Origin: Vibrio tapetis subsp. tapetis
GTDB taxonomy: Bacteria; Pseudomonadota; Gammaproteobacteria; Enterobacterales; Vibrionaceae
Length of the DNA stretch: 64,000 bases
Assembly (NCBI RefSeq): GCF_900233005.1
Contig: NZ_LT960612.1
Coordinates: 62,001-126,000 of the forward strand
Direction of reading: 5' to 3'
A model generated the notes under the pieces. The model saw only the letters and a list, made by a program, of their open reading frames with translations. It did not search any database and was not told the DNA's origin. This document shows, one piece after another, positions 1 through 8,429 of this stretch (the stretch's first letter is position 1; each line of letters begins with the position of its first letter). Position numbers and translations under genes: made by a program.

Positions 1-513
1 CTCTTTTGGTTGCGCTAACCAACGCACGATATCTTCCATCTGCTTGGGCATCATTTGCTCGGCTTCATAAACCGATATATTCAGTTCATCTAAACCAGAT
101 GATACTCGATGTCCCCAATCGCTGACTTGAGATGTTGCCAAAAAGGCCGGTTGATTTTGTAAGCGGACAAGCGCTTCGTGCCACTGTGGCAGAAGTGAGT
201 TGAGTCTTTCACACTGGGTATGATGCCAAGTCTGATAGCACTTTTGAGCATGACGAACAAAACGGCGGCAAGATTCCCAAGGCAAGCCTTGAACCAACCA
301 GCACATTTCTTTTCCCTCATGAATGTGGGCGTGAAACATTAATTTCCCCCAAACAACGCCTCTTTCGATCGTTATTTTTCCGCTCCAAATTGAGAAAGGA
401 ATATGTTCTTCACTAAAATCTGACGCCAAAATAAGCTTATCAGCTTCGATACTGACTTCATTGTATTCATGCTGAACAAAGAACTTGGCTGAAGGGGTGG
501 CGCAAAGTTGCAT
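1..513 (-). CDS. helD: DNA helicase IV (HelD), N-terminal part, cut by window edge
   Basis: The first 171 codons of a leftward gene run off the left edge. The start is ATG at 513-511 with AAGGA about 8 bases upstream. The visible part matches the N-terminal domain of E. coli helicase IV, with the order 'PF..W', 'RGVVWGKL', 'WVQGLPWE..RRF.RH' near residues 40-95. The UvrD-like motor domains lie outside the window. HelD is a cytoplasmic superfamily 1 3'-5' DNA helicase linked to recombination. The divergent neighbour is yccS, and helD and yccS are also close together in E. coli, which supports the call. Identity is by recall of the family and only the N-terminus can be judged. Confidence 0.85.
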   Translation of the reverse strand, partial: MQLCATPSAKFFVQHEYNEVSIEADKLILASDFSEEHIPFSIWSGKITIERGVVWGKLMFHAHIHEGKEMCWLVQGLPWESCRRFVRHAQKCYQTWHHTQCERLNSLLPQWHEALVRLQNQPAFLATSQVSDWGHRVSSGLDELNISVYEAEQMMPKQMEDIVRWLAQPKE

Positions 514-734
514 GGGAGGGTCCTTAAAATCTAACTATTGGCATCATAGTTATTATGCTCAACTAGTACAAGTCACCGATTCGATTACTCTTTTCACTCC
601 ACAAAATCAAAAACAACCTATCTACGGTGAATGTCGCTTACTTATCGGTCAATTGACCAAATTTTTATTTTTAATCATGAAGTTCAAGCCTGACTTTTGT
701 TACACTCTGTTTTTTGAAAATTGAATAATTTAAC

Positions 735-2903
735 GTGTCGATTCGTTCCGTTTTGCGTAAATATTGGACCAACAAAACCATCAACTACAGCGTTAGGGTT
801 GCTATTGCTCTACTCGGTGTGGTTTTCAGCTGCTGGTACCTAGAGCAAAGTGCTGCCATCATCCCGCTAATATTGGGAGTTATTGCTGCCGCTCTAGCGG
901 AAACAGACGACAGCTTGTGGGGGCGATTAAAAGCAGTCGTCCTTACTTTTGGCTGTTTTGCTTTCGCCGCTTTTTCAATTGAATTTCTGTTCGACAAACC
1001 TATTTGGTTTGCGGTCGGGCTGTTTATTTCATCTTTTGGCTTCATCATGCTGGGAGCAATCGGCCCTAGATACGCAAGTATTGCTTTTGGTTCATTACTG
1101 ATCGCTATCTATACCATGTTAGGCGCGCATGAAAGCACGGATCTATGGACTCAACCAATTCAGCTCTTACTAGGGAGTGCTTGGTACTACTTAATTTCCA
1201 TGATTTGGCAAATTTTCTGGCCGATGCAACCGGTTCAGCAAAGCTTGGCAACGGTTTTTAATCAACTTGCTAACTATCTAGAAACCAAGAGTGAGCTATT
1301 CCACCCGGTAACGGATCTGATCCCTCAGCCTCATAGGATCAAAGAAGCCAGTTTAAATGCCGCAACAGTAACATCGTTAAATGATACCAAAAACACCCTG
1401 TTGTCACGTTCGCGTCGAGGGCACATAGATGGCCCAAGTGACCGTTTTCTTAACATCTATTTCATCGCACAAGATATTCATGAACGCGTGAGCTCAACCC
1501 ATTATCGTTACCAAGATTTAGCAGAGAATTTCCGTTATAGCGATGTTCTTTTTCGCTTCAAACATTTAATGAATGTACAAGCGAATGCCTGTCGCACTGT
1601 CGCGAACTCTTTGAATCTGGGAATTCAGTATGAGCACCAAGCAGAATGCTCCTCGGCGTTAAATGAGCTAAAGGACTCGATCACACACTTAGCCGAGCTT
1701 GATAATCCGAAATGGCGTCAATCGCTAAACCAACTGGTGTACCTTTTCCAAAACTTAGCCACCGTTGAAAAACAGCTTAGCAACGTATGCAATCCAGATG
1801 TTAAGCAAAACGAAAACGACGACATCTTAGACGATACGTCAGCTCATACGCCTAAGGCTATGTGGCTGAGAATCAAGACTAATTTAAATACAGATTCGAT
1901 TTTGTTTCGCCATGCGATTAGGATGTCATTAGCACTAACCGCAGGTTACGGCATCATCCAAGGTTTCAATATTGAGCACGGCTACTGGATTTTGCTCACA
2001 ACATTGTTTGTCTGCCAGCCCAACTACAGTGCTACAAAGCAAAAGCTCAGTGCACGAGTCATTGGGACACTTGCTGGCCTGCTTATTGGCGTTCCTCTTC
2101 TTACATTCTTCCCCACCGCCGAGAGCCAATTGGTCCTCATTGTATTGTCGGGAATTTTATTTTTCGCCTTTAGAATTAACAACTATGGATTCGCGACGGC
2201 ATTTATCACCTTACTTGTGCTGTTCTGTTTCAATCAGCAAGGTGAAGGCTATGCTGTGGTGCTACCTAGGCTTGCGGATACCTTAATCGGATGTGGGTTA
2301 GCGGTACTTGCCGTAATGTACATCTTGCCAGACTGGCAAGCCAAACGTCTTCACACCGTTATGGCGGAGTCCGTTGTTGCAAACCAAACTTATTTGGCTC
2401 AGATCATTGGCCAATATCGCATTGGTAAAAAGGACACCTTAGCTTACAGAATCGCACGACGCGACGCACATAATAAAGATGCAGGCTTAAGTTCGTCGAT
2501 CAGTAATATGCTTATTGAACCTGGGAAATACCGAAAAGCGGTCGATGAAAGTTTCAGGTTCTTGACGTTAAATCACGCGTTGCTGAGTTATATCTCAGCG
2601 TTGGGTGCTCACCGCACCCGCATAGAAGATGAGAAGACACATAGACTTGTTTTAGAAGCCCATAGCGTTATCTTTAAACATTTAAAAGTACTGTACGAAC
2701 AACTACAGAATAACAACACTGAATTCTCGTTAGAGCACATTGAAGAAAATACAATGGAGCAACGACTTAGTGAGTGGCGAGATGAAGATGAGAATTCGGT
2801 AAAATTAGTATTACAGCAACTTCACTTGATCTACCGAATGCTGCCAGAACTTCATGAGCTCGCGAGTAAGTTCGCATTATGTAATGAAACGGCTAAATCC
2901 TGA
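735..2903 (+). CDS. yccS: YccS-family inner-membrane protein
   Basis: A 722-residue integral membrane protein of the YccS/YhfK (FUSC-like) family, close to the 717-720 residues of E. coli YccS. It has two membrane blocks (about residues 18-160 and 395-530) separated by a long soluble helical region, and a soluble C-terminal domain. Family hallmarks include 'YASIAFG.LLIAIYTMLG' (about residue 113), 'HGYWILLTTLFVCQPNYSAT' (about 415) and 'LAYRIARRDAHN' (about 570). The start is GTG at 735; no good Shine-Dalgarno sequence is seen, so the start is less sure than the gene. Related FUSC proteins are thought to be exporters of aromatic acids or similar solutes, but the substrate of YccS is not established. 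Confidence 0.9.
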   Translation: MSIRSVLRKYWTNKTINYSVRVAIALLGVVFSCWYLEQSAAIIPLILGVIAAALAETDDSLWGRLKAVVLTFGCFAFAAFSIEFLFDKPIWFAVGLFISSFGFIMLGAIGPRYASIAFGSLLIAIYTMLGAHESTDLWTQPIQLLLGSAWYYLISMIWQIFWPMQPVQQSLATVFNQLANYLETKSELFHPVTDLIPQPHRIKEASLNAATVTSLNDTKNTLLSRSRRGHIDGPSDRFLNIYFIAQDIHERVSSTHYRYQDLAENFRYSDVLFRFKHLMNVQANACRTVANSLNLGIQYEHQAECSSALNELKDSITHLAELDNPKWRQSLNQLVYLFQNLATVEKQLSNVCNPDVKQNENDDILDDTSAHTPKAMWLRIKTNLNTDSILFRHAIRMSLALTAGYGIIQGFNIEHGYWILLTTLFVCQPNYSATKQKLSARVIGTLAGLLIGVPLLTFFPTAESQLVLIVLSGILFFAFRINNYGFATAFITLLVLFCFNQQGEGYAVVLPRLADTLIGCGLAVLAVMYILPDWQAKRLHTVMAESVVANQTYLAQIIGQYRIGKKDTLAYRIARRDAHNKDAGLSSSISNMLIEPGKYRKAVDESFRFLTLNHALLSYISALGAHRTRIEDEKTHRLVLEAHSVIFKHLKVLYEQLQNNNTEFSLEHIEENTMEQRLSEWRDEDENSVKLVLQQLHLIYRMLPELHELASKFALCNETAKS

Positions 2904-2931
2904 CTTTGTCAGCCTCCATTCTCTCCAACAT

Positions 2932-2979
2932 ATAGATCGCGTTTTACTCCAAGCCATGGTGGAGCATAACGTGATCTAT
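2932..2979 (+). repeat. Long imperfect hairpin downstream of yccS
   Basis: Arms at 2932-2951 and 2960-2979 (about 17 of 20 positions pair) enclose an 8-base loop. It starts 29 bases after the yccS stop codon. No T-run follows, so it is not a classical intrinsic terminator. It could stabilise the mRNA 3' end, help termination, or be an isolated repeat unit. Confidence 0.55.
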
Positions 2980-3091
2980 GTCTCGTATCGATCAGATTCA
3001 AATTTATTTGACATAGATTGAACAAAAGCGCCTAACGGTACTCTTATAGTAACTTGCAAACGATTCTTATACCTTTACAAGGAGCCTCGCT

Positions 3092-3316
3092 ATGACGTAT
3101 TGCGCGAATGTTCTACCAATTAGTCACTCTAACGAGATGAATAATCCTATGCATAAACTTCAATTTGAGCAACTGATGACGAGAATTCTAGAATTGCCGC
3201 CGCAGCAATTATTGACACTGAGAAGTGAAATTGAAGGCAAGTTACATGAAGAACCATCGGAAATTATTCTTACCGATGAAGAAATACAGATAATCAGTGG
3301 CCTGTTCAGGGACTAA
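3092..3316 (+). CDS. Small hypothetical protein (74 aa)
   Basis: I do not recognise the family. The 74-residue product is acidic, with no membrane segment and no cysteine pair. It shows a helical stretch around 'LQFEQLMTRILELPPQQL' (residues 24-41) and an acidic C-terminal end 'LTDEEIQIISGLFRD'. A good ribosome binding site (AAGGAG, about 8 bases before the ATG) supports a real gene. A TATAGT -10-like hexamer lies at 3045-3050, but no convincing -35 is correctly spaced. It is probably transcribed alone; the next gene starts 119 bases downstream with its own ribosome binding site. Internal ATGs (residues 16 and 20) are possible starts, but only the first has a Shine-Dalgarno sequence. Confidence 0.6.
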   Translation: MTYCANVLPISHSNEMNNPMHKLQFEQLMTRILELPPQQLLTLRSEIEGKLHEEPSEIILTDEEIQIISGLFRD

Positions 3317-3435
3317 CTTCCTCCACTGAACACTCGTCATACGTAAAGATCCATTTCCTCAGGCTAATACCGTTCAAAAGTTGCACTTTCTCTGGTTAAA
3401 TATTAATCTATATATAGATATAACGGAGAAATATC

Positions 3436-3930
3436 ATGCCAGTCTCCTCAATTCAGTCAGGCCGTAATATCATCCTCCAATCACAGGATATGGCCAAGCG
3501 TTCCACGGAAGAGCTAAATGCTAATGCTCGAAGTGAACAAGCTCGCCTAGAAGAAACCAGATCTGAACAAAAACGCATAGAATCGGCTCAAATGGAGGAG
3601 TCTCGTCTAGAGTCTCGTCTAGAGTCTCGTCTAGAGTCTCAACTTGAGCGAGCGCGACAAGAAACTGCACGATTAGAAGAAATGCAATCACAGCAGGAAC
3701 AGAAATCCAACGTTGAGTTAGCAGATAACAATCAAGTTAACAACCTGCCTTCCGCACAGGAACAACGTGATCTTAACACTCAAAAAGACCTTCACGATCA
3801 ACAAAAAAACGCATCGGCTACTGACGCTGCAGTAAAGCTAGAACAAGCCAAAAGCTATAACCGTGTTGGGACATCTGTCGTCCAGCGTTCCAACGATATG
3901 ATCGGCACGATGCTAGATATTTCGATCTAA
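3436..3930 (+). CDS. Hypothetical coiled-coil protein with in-gene tandem repeat
   Basis: A 164-residue hydrophilic protein with no signal peptide or membrane segment. The centre (about residues 25-95) is almost entirely Glu, Arg, Ser, Gln and Leu with heptad-like spacing, so a long charged helix or coiled coil is likely. Residues 54-68 repeat the unit E-S-R-L, encoded by perfect 12-bp DNA repeats. The non-repetitive ends ('MPVSSIQSGRNIILQSQDMA' and 'NRVGTSVVQRSNDMIGTML') look conserved and may be the functional parts. The ATG has a GGAG site 8-9 bases upstream. A 14-bp palindrome (3406-3419) lies just before that site. The function is unknown. Confidence 0.65.
   Translation: MPVSSIQSGRNIILQSQDMAKRSTEELNANARSEQARLEETRSEQKRIESAQMEESRLESRLESRLESQLERARQETARLEEMQSQQEQKSNVELADNNQVNNLPSAQEQRDLNTQKDLHDQQKNASATDAAVKLEQAKSYNRVGTSVVQRSNDMIGTMLDISI
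3598..3641 (+). repeat. 12-bp tandem repeat, 3 perfect copies plus a partial copy
   Basis: The unit GAGTCTCGTCTA is repeated at 3598-3609, 3610-3621 and 3622-3633, followed by a partial copy to 3641. The unit is four codons (Glu-Ser-Arg-Leu), so copy-number change would keep the reading frame and only lengthen or shorten the coiled coil. Confidence 0.95.
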
Positions 3931-4061
3931 TTCACTCGCTTACTGCTAATTTCATCAAATAAGCCTTCCTGACAGCACGTCTATGCTGCCAAGAAAGCTC
4001 TCTACATAGATTCCATTCCCTTAGCGATTGATGCCCCTGCTCTGATGCCTATACCTCAAAG

Positions 4062-5009
4062 CTAGCCTTCTAGCTTCTCTGGTGCATTATTCTTTAGTAG
4101 CGAAGCAATAACCGCAACCGTCATCACGAACAAGAGTACAGACAACGAGATCCAAGTTGGTATCGCCCAGGCGGTTTCTACTAGGCTCATCTTAATACCG
4201 ATGAACACCATGATAAACGCCAGTGCCGTTCTCAGGTAAACAAACTTGTCTATCATACCTTGTAGTACAAAAAACAAAGAACGTAGCCCAAGCAGAGCAA
4301 ATACGTTTGCAGCCAATACCAAAAACGGCTCTCTGGTTACAGCAAAGATCGCAGGAATCGAGTCGAGTGCAAAAACTACATCCATCATGGCGATCACGGC
4401 AATGACTATCGCCATTGGGGTTAGCCACAACAAGCCGTCTTTTTTCACTATTAACTTATGACCTTCGTAACCATCACTCACTCTGGATACACGTCTGAGC
4501 CAACGCTCGGGTAATGGGCTAATTCCATGATCTTCTTTCTCTGGCTTAAATAGTTGAATACCGGTCCAGATCAGGAAAGCGGCAAAGACATACAACACCC
4601 AATGGAAATTCATTAGTATTTTCGCTCCAATAACAATCATTACTGTGCGTAATACTAAAGCGCCGATGACTCCCCATAGTAACGCTCTCGGTCGCAAATC
4701 GTCTGGTACCATGTACTGATGGAATATGATGGTAAACACAAACAAGTTATCAACACTCAGGGATTTCTCTAGTAGATAGCCTGTTAGGAATGCTGTCGTC
4801 GCTTGCTTAGCGCTATAGTCACTATCTGGCGAATAAAATTCCCAGAAATAGAAGATAGATATGGCAAATGCGAATGCTATCGCGACCCATACCCCACTCC
4901 AAATTGCGGCTTTTTTAACGCTAATTTTACCGCCTCTTGTTTGCCAAATATCAAGAGCAACAAGAAGCATTGTGAACAGGCCGAAGCCATAATAAGTGAA
5001 GGGACTCAT
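4062..5009 (-). CDS. alx: TerC/Alx-family integral membrane protein
   Basis: A 315-residue polytopic inner-membrane protein of the TerC family, about the size of E. coli Alx (321 residues). Diagnostic segments are 'GYLLEKSLSVDNLFVF' (about residues 76-92), 'PRALLWGVIGALVLR' and 'FALDSIPAIFAVT' (about residue 213). The acidic residues in membrane helices (E-S-L-S-V-D-N and A-L-D-S) are the family's presumed metal-binding positions. Established work links E. coli Alx and the related MntP to manganese export or homeostasis. The long leader here holds a yybP-ykoY-type manganese riboswitch, which agrees with that role. The ribosome binding site GAGGAAG precedes the ATG. A small hairpin (4059-4076) overlaps the stop codon. 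Confidence 0.9.
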   Translation of the reverse strand: MSPFTYYGFGLFTMLLVALDIWQTRGGKISVKKAAIWSGVWVAIAFAFAISIFYFWEFYSPDSDYSAKQATTAFLTGYLLEKSLSVDNLFVFTIIFHQYMVPDDLRPRALLWGVIGALVLRTVMIVIGAKILMNFHWVLYVFAAFLIWTGIQLFKPEKEDHGISPLPERWLRRVSRVSDGYEGHKLIVKKDGLLWLTPMAIVIAVIAMMDVVFALDSIPAIFAVTREPFLVLAANVFALLGLRSLFFVLQGMIDKFVYLRTALAFIMVFIGIKMSLVETAWAIPTWISLSVLLFVMTVAVIASLLKNNAPEKLEG

Positions 5010-5058
5010 AAATCTTCCTCAGCACGGAAGATCTCATTTAGGGGGACCTTCCGCATAC

Positions 5059-5116
5059 AAAAAACCTCGCAGATCAATGTACTAAACATTCGATCAAACA
5101 AGCTCAGATGCGTTGG
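5059..5116 (-). terminator. Riboswitch-controlled intrinsic terminator in the alx leader
   Basis: In the leftward RNA, TGCGAGG (71-65 of the 5000s) followed by six U (5064-5059) can pair with ACC-AA-CGCA at the 3' side of the riboswitch P1 helix (5118-5109), with a small internal loop. Forming this stem would break P1. That is the expected layout of a metal-ON switch: ligand stabilises P1 and prevents termination. A small inner hairpin (GATCGAATGT / ACATTGATC) lies in the loop. The pairing was worked out by hand. Confidence 0.55.
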
Positions 5117-5210
5117 TCTCGTTAAGGTGTTTCCACCTTTGCATACCGGATAAGCCTAAAGCTTAACGGGATGACGATATGCAAATTCTCATCAACTACT
5201 CCCCAAAACA
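5109..5210 (-). promoter_or_regulatory. yybP-ykoY (Mn2+) riboswitch upstream of alx
   Basis: Read leftward, the leader holds both signature loops of the yybP-ykoY class: GGGGAGTAG (5204-5196) and AACGAGACC (5123-5115), with CGTCATCCC between. An 8-position P1 helix, one mismatch and one G-U included, forms between TGTTTTGG (5210-5203) and CCAACGCA (5116-5109). This class senses Mn2+ and is known upstream of E. coli alx and mntP. The aptamer lies about 100 bases before the alx start codon. Confidence 0.85.
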
Positions 5211-5317
5211 AGCCGATGTTATTCTCAAAGATCCATTGAGTCTATCTATATTTTACGATTACTCGTAAAAATCCCATCATACATTCAAAAAAACCGTCGA
5301 CTCAGAATCTTATAGGC

Positions 5318-5346
5318 AAAAAAAAGCCCCGCCAAATGGCAGGGCT
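5318..5346 (-). terminator. Intrinsic terminator of the small leftward gene at 5362-5553
   Basis: Stem AGCCCTGCC / GGCGGGGCT with an ATTT loop, followed by eight T in the leftward direction. It sits 16 bases after the stop codon of the 63-residue gene and insulates it from the alx leader. Confidence 0.9.
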
Positions 5347-5361
5347 CTCAACTGTTCGTTT

Positions 5362-5553
5362 CTAACGGTAAATACCGATATCACGCTGCATGTGTGATGA
5401 AAGATCACTAGCGTTATAGTTTTGCTCTGGTTCACTAGATACAAACAAGATATCGAGTAGATGAGCAATCAATCCTTTGAAATTTACTGAATAAGTTTTC
5501 TTATCCATTGACGCTGGAACTGCGATAGTGTTGATTTGCATTACCTGTGCCAT
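5362..5553 (-). CDS. Small protein with a DUF1127-like (YjiS-type) C-terminal motif
   Basis: A 63-residue protein. The C-terminus 'LSSHMQRDIGIYR' resembles the 'L..H..RDIGL.R' motif of DUF1127/YjiS proteins, small Arg-rich proteins often linked to RNA or phosphate metabolism. The rest of the product is not typical, so this is a tentative family link. The ribosome binding site GAGG is 6 bases before the ATG, and a strong terminator follows, so it is a genuine monocistronic gene. It is too short and generic for a functional call. Confidence 0.65.
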   Translation of the reverse strand: MAQVMQINTIAVPASMDKKTYSVNFKGLIAHLLDILFVSSEPEQNYNASDLSSHMQRDIGIYR

Positions 5554-6340
5554 GATTGCCTCACAAAATTGGGTTTATTATTTTCGTTGAAGCAATAATA
5601 GGCATTTTTCATGTGATTAAATAATGACAAATCTTCTTTATTCGCATTAGTTATCCTAATGATACAAGTCATTAACAAAGGCCCATTTCACGGCATCACT
5701 TTTCATGCATTTAAATTCAATATTGTGCATTTATTCCGCATAATGTTTCAAATAATACAATCAACCCTCTTCCACTTTAACAAATAAATTACAATATATT
5801 CTTACTTTTAATTTGCACTAATCAGAGAGCAAACTTGAACTCTAAGTTACTACAGATAAAGGATATATTAACTTCGCGATTAATTTAGCGAACATATAAA
5901 TTAGCAATCATCCTATAAGCACAATCGATAGCTTGAACATTTAGTCCAACCGACTTACACCATCTGACATATTGTGCCAACAATACACCCTTTTAACGAA
6001 CGATTTACTAATAATCAAACTAATCCAAATGCTTCTGTCATCAGTTCTATTCACGGCACGACCCTGCATGAGTAGTTTGCACTTCTTTTTAACTTTACAC
6101 CTGGCAAAGAAGCCTCACGAATCACGGCTAACCTGTCTTAACGCCCATTCAACATAACAATTTGTTACACACTGACTAGATAAGATTAACTTATAATATA
6201 CAATAACTTAAACTGATATATAACATAATAAGCACGCAATCCTGTATTGAATGATTTCTTTTACTCACAAGTTAAATAATAGTCATTCGCAAAAAACTAA
6301 CCATGGATACGATAGTTCGTGATTTACCAAGGTAATTATT
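5554..6340. other. AT-rich intergenic region, no gene supported
   Basis: About 790 bases, clearly AT-rich, between the small leftward gene and the chemoreceptor. A 61-codon frame at 5972-6157 has no ribosome binding site and an unconvincing composition. Two small overlapping inverted repeats (CATTAG / CTAATG at 5645-5661 and TAATGA / TCATTA at 5657-5674) may be operators of the leftward gene. It presumably also holds the promoter of the chemoreceptor gene. I see no RNA gene that I can name. Confidence 0.5.
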
Positions 6341-7993
6341 ATGATTAATAGCATACTCAATCAATTCAGTGTTTCAGCCAAAATACGCTTCATTATTGTG
6401 TTTGCCAGTTTGCTCATTTTGGGCGCTAAAGTTGTGTCAGCCTATTCTCTCAAAGAACAAATATTGGAAGAACGGAACGCAGCAGCAAAAGCCTTAGTCG
6501 AGAGCACCATCAGTCAAATAGACAATCTGACAAAATCGAGAACGGTTCCAGTGCTCCAGGGTAGTGAATTGTCTGTTGAACAACTTAAAAAACTGGCCTT
6601 ACAGCAGATTCAATCTACCCGATATGGGGAAAATGGTTATCTTTGGGTTAATGATCTTAATGGCAACATGTTGATGCACCCAATTAAGCCTGAACTTAAT
6701 GGCCAAAACATGATTAAAAGTAATACCGATTACGTCGCGTATGCGTTTAAGCAATTTGTTACGATTGCCAACCTAAAGGGCAGCGGCTTTGTCTCCTATC
6801 AATGGCCTAACCCTGGAGAGACATTGCTCCAAAACAAGGTCTCTTTTGTTGGTAAAGCCTCTTTCTTACCTTGGGTTGTTGGTACCGGTGTTTACATTGA
6901 TGACGTAGAAGACGCTTTTCAACAGGAACTGATTTCCACCGCTTTGTACACAGTGCTGTTTGTCTTAGCCCTGTTCATCGTTTCAGCCGTGATCGCTAAA
7001 AACATCACCAAGCCATTGCAGCGAATAACAAAAACCATGACGCTCATAGCGGAAGAGAAAGATCTGAGCATCTCGATGAAAAATACAGGCCGAGATGAAC
7101 TGTCGCATATGGCGAAAGCATTCAACAAAATGAATAGTAACCTTCGCGATGTTGTCGTTAATATTCACGGCAATACCGACTCCCTAGCCTCACAAGCTGA
7201 AGAGCTCTCATGCGTAAGCCATCAAATACAAGCAGGCATCGAGGAGCAGAAAAAACAAACCTTGTCGGTAATAGAACGGGTCGATGTACTGTCCAAATCA
7301 TCTTCAGGTGTTTCAGACAAAGCCAAGTACGCCCTCGCAGCGACCAACGAATCGCACCAAACGGTGTCGGATGGGCACGATGAAGTCGCTCAAAATATTG
7401 AAGCCATTCAAAGCGTTTCTAACCATGTAAAAGATGCCGTGAGTGTTGCCGATAAACTGGATTCATCTTCTCAGCAAATAGGCAATATTCTTGATGTCAT
7501 CAAACACATTGCTGACCAAACGAACCTCTTAGCATTAAATGCAGCGATAGAAGCGGCTAGAGCGGGTGAACAGGGAAGAGGCTTTGCTGTTGTGGCAGAT
7601 GAGGTTAGAACGCTTGCACAGCGTACACAGGAGTCTACGGGTAACATTCAAACCATTATTACCGAGCTGCAAGAAGGCGTTCATCAAACAGTGCTCAGCA
7701 TGAAAGCATGCGAAGAAAAAACAGAAATCGGCATCACCAGCGCAACACGTTGTGGACAGGCTCTTGAAAGTATTAAGTCTTCTGTCAACTCACTGAACGA
7801 AGTGGCCGGCGATATTGTTGACTCTACGGAGCAACAGCAACAGCAAATATCCAGTATCAGTCATAGTGTCAGTAGCATTTCAGCGGTGACGGAACAAACC
7901 CAATCTGGCACTCACCACACCGCGCAATCGAGTGAACAACTTAGCAACATGGCGCAGCAACTCAATGGCTTAGTTAACAAGTTTAAGATTTAG
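6341..7993 (+). CDS. Methyl-accepting chemotaxis protein with single Cache ligand domain
   Basis: A 550-residue transmembrane chemoreceptor. Order: N-terminal membrane helix (about 14-36), periplasmic single-Cache domain (about 40-190, with '[11 protein letters not shown]' and '[15 protein letters not shown]'), second membrane helix (about 198-220), HAMP linker (about 220-272), then the cytoplasmic signalling coiled coil with the conserved hairpin tip '[20 protein letters not shown]' near residues 402-422. It would signal through CheA/CheW. Single-Cache domains usually bind small carboxylates, but the ligand cannot be read from sequence. No C-terminal CheR/CheB pentapeptide tether is present. 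An AAGG site precedes the ATG. It stands alone, with no che genes in the window. Confidence 0.93.
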   Translation: MINSILNQFSVSAKIRFIIVFASLLILGAKVVSAYSLKEQILEERNAAAKALVESTISQIDNLTKSRTVPVLQGSELSVEQLKKLALQQIQSTRYGENGYLWVNDLNGNMLMHPIKPELNGQNMIKSNTDYVAYAFKQFVTIANLKGSGFVSYQWPNPGETLLQNKVSFVGKASFLPWVVGTGVYIDDVEDAFQQELISTALYTVLFVLALFIVSAVIAKNITKPLQRITKTMTLIAEEKDLSISMKNTGRDELSHMAKAFNKMNSNLRDVVVNIHGNTDSLASQAEELSCVSHQIQAGIEEQKKQTLSVIERVDVLSKSSSGVSDKAKYALAATNESHQTVSDGHDEVAQNIEAIQSVSNHVKDAVSVADKLDSSSQQIGNILDVIKHIADQTNLLALNAAIEAARAGEQGRGFAVVADEVRTLAQRTQESTGNIQTIITELQEGVHQTVLSMKACEEKTEIGITSATRCGQALESIKSSVNSLNEVAGDIVDSTEQQQQQISSISHSVSSISAVTEQTQSGTHHTAQSSEQLSNMAQQLNGLVNKFKI

Positions 7994-8027
7994 TCTATCG
8001 AGATTTGTTTTTAGATTTAAAATCACG

Positions 8028-8051
8028 ACAGCCTTCTACCAAGAGGGCTGT
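8028..8051 (+). terminator. Hairpin after the chemoreceptor gene (weak terminator)
   Basis: ACAGCC-T-TCT / AGA-G-GGCTGT with a 4-base loop, 34 bases past the stop codon. No T-run follows, so it is at best a weak or factor-assisted terminator. Confidence 0.45.
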
Positions 8052-8064
8052 AACCTGTGCTGAT

Positions 8065-8172
8065 TTAACCTGAACCAAGTAATACCTTCATTTTACGAAC
8101 GGCAAGCTCTATCGCAAAAAACGCATTCGGCTCGGCCTTGCCCAGTCTTGCATAACGGCCACATTTTGACTT
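8065..8172 (-). pseudogene. Possible C-terminal remnant of a leftward gene
   Basis: A leftward 35-codon open frame without its own start ends at TAA (8067-8065). Its product, ending 'FFAIELAVRKMKVLLGSG', has a protein-like composition, and the frame is closed upstream by a TAA at 8175-8173. It lies between the chemoreceptor and the insertion sequence, so it may be a gene fragment left by rearrangement. Two other frames are also partly open here, so chance cannot be excluded. Confidence 0.25.
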
Positions 8173-8331
8173 TTAGCACCTTCTGAAAACAAACAACATT
8201 TAATTACGTTATCTGGTTATAAAATCTCATTCACCGAAACGAACTCACATGGCTATTCATTTCAACTAAATGATCGGCCTTGTGAAGGCCTCATTTTCTT
8301 AAACAAATAATCGTTCTTATTCTAGATACAA

Positions 8332-8356
8332 AAAAACCGAGCCTAAGCTTAATGCC
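8332..8356 (+). repeat. Left terminal inverted repeat of the IS4-family element
   Basis: Begins AAAAACCGAGCCTAAGC. Its reverse complement matches 9759-9783 at 23 of 25 positions. The outer boundary is set by the last matching A; one more A precedes it. Confidence 0.85.
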
Positions 8357-8395
8357 GATCGTTTAGCTACTTGAACGATCCTCCAGAGGCCTCAT

Positions 8396-8429
8396 AATCG
8401 GTCGTAACGTAAGTTACGGCCGATTTTTT
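8396..8429 (+). promoter_or_regulatory. Terminator-like hairpin directly before the transposase start
   Basis: AATCGG-T-CGTAAC / GTTACG-G-CCGATT around a GTAA loop forms a 13-pair stem with one T-G pair. The right arm runs into TTTTTT ending at 8429, and the ATG begins at 8430. No Shine-Dalgarno sequence fits between. In IS10 and IS50, hairpins near the transposase start block expression from read-through transcripts; a similar role is inferred here. Confidence 0.7.

Noticed and set aside
90..320. 76-codon leftward frame at the left edge
   Set aside because: It lies inside helD in a different frame; the helD reading is clearly homologous to helicase IV.
485..724. 79-codon frame between helD and yccS
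   Set aside because: It overlaps the helD start on the other strand and fills the shared promoter region; no ribosome binding site.
2420..2450. GGACACCTTAGC inside yccS as another REP-like copy
   Set aside because: It is a short match in well-conserved yccS codons ('KKDTLAYR') and lacks the rest of the repeat, so it is a coincidence.
5972..6157. 61-codon open frame in the AT-rich gap
   Set aside because: No Shine-Dalgarno sequence, and the product looks like random translation of AT-rich DNA.
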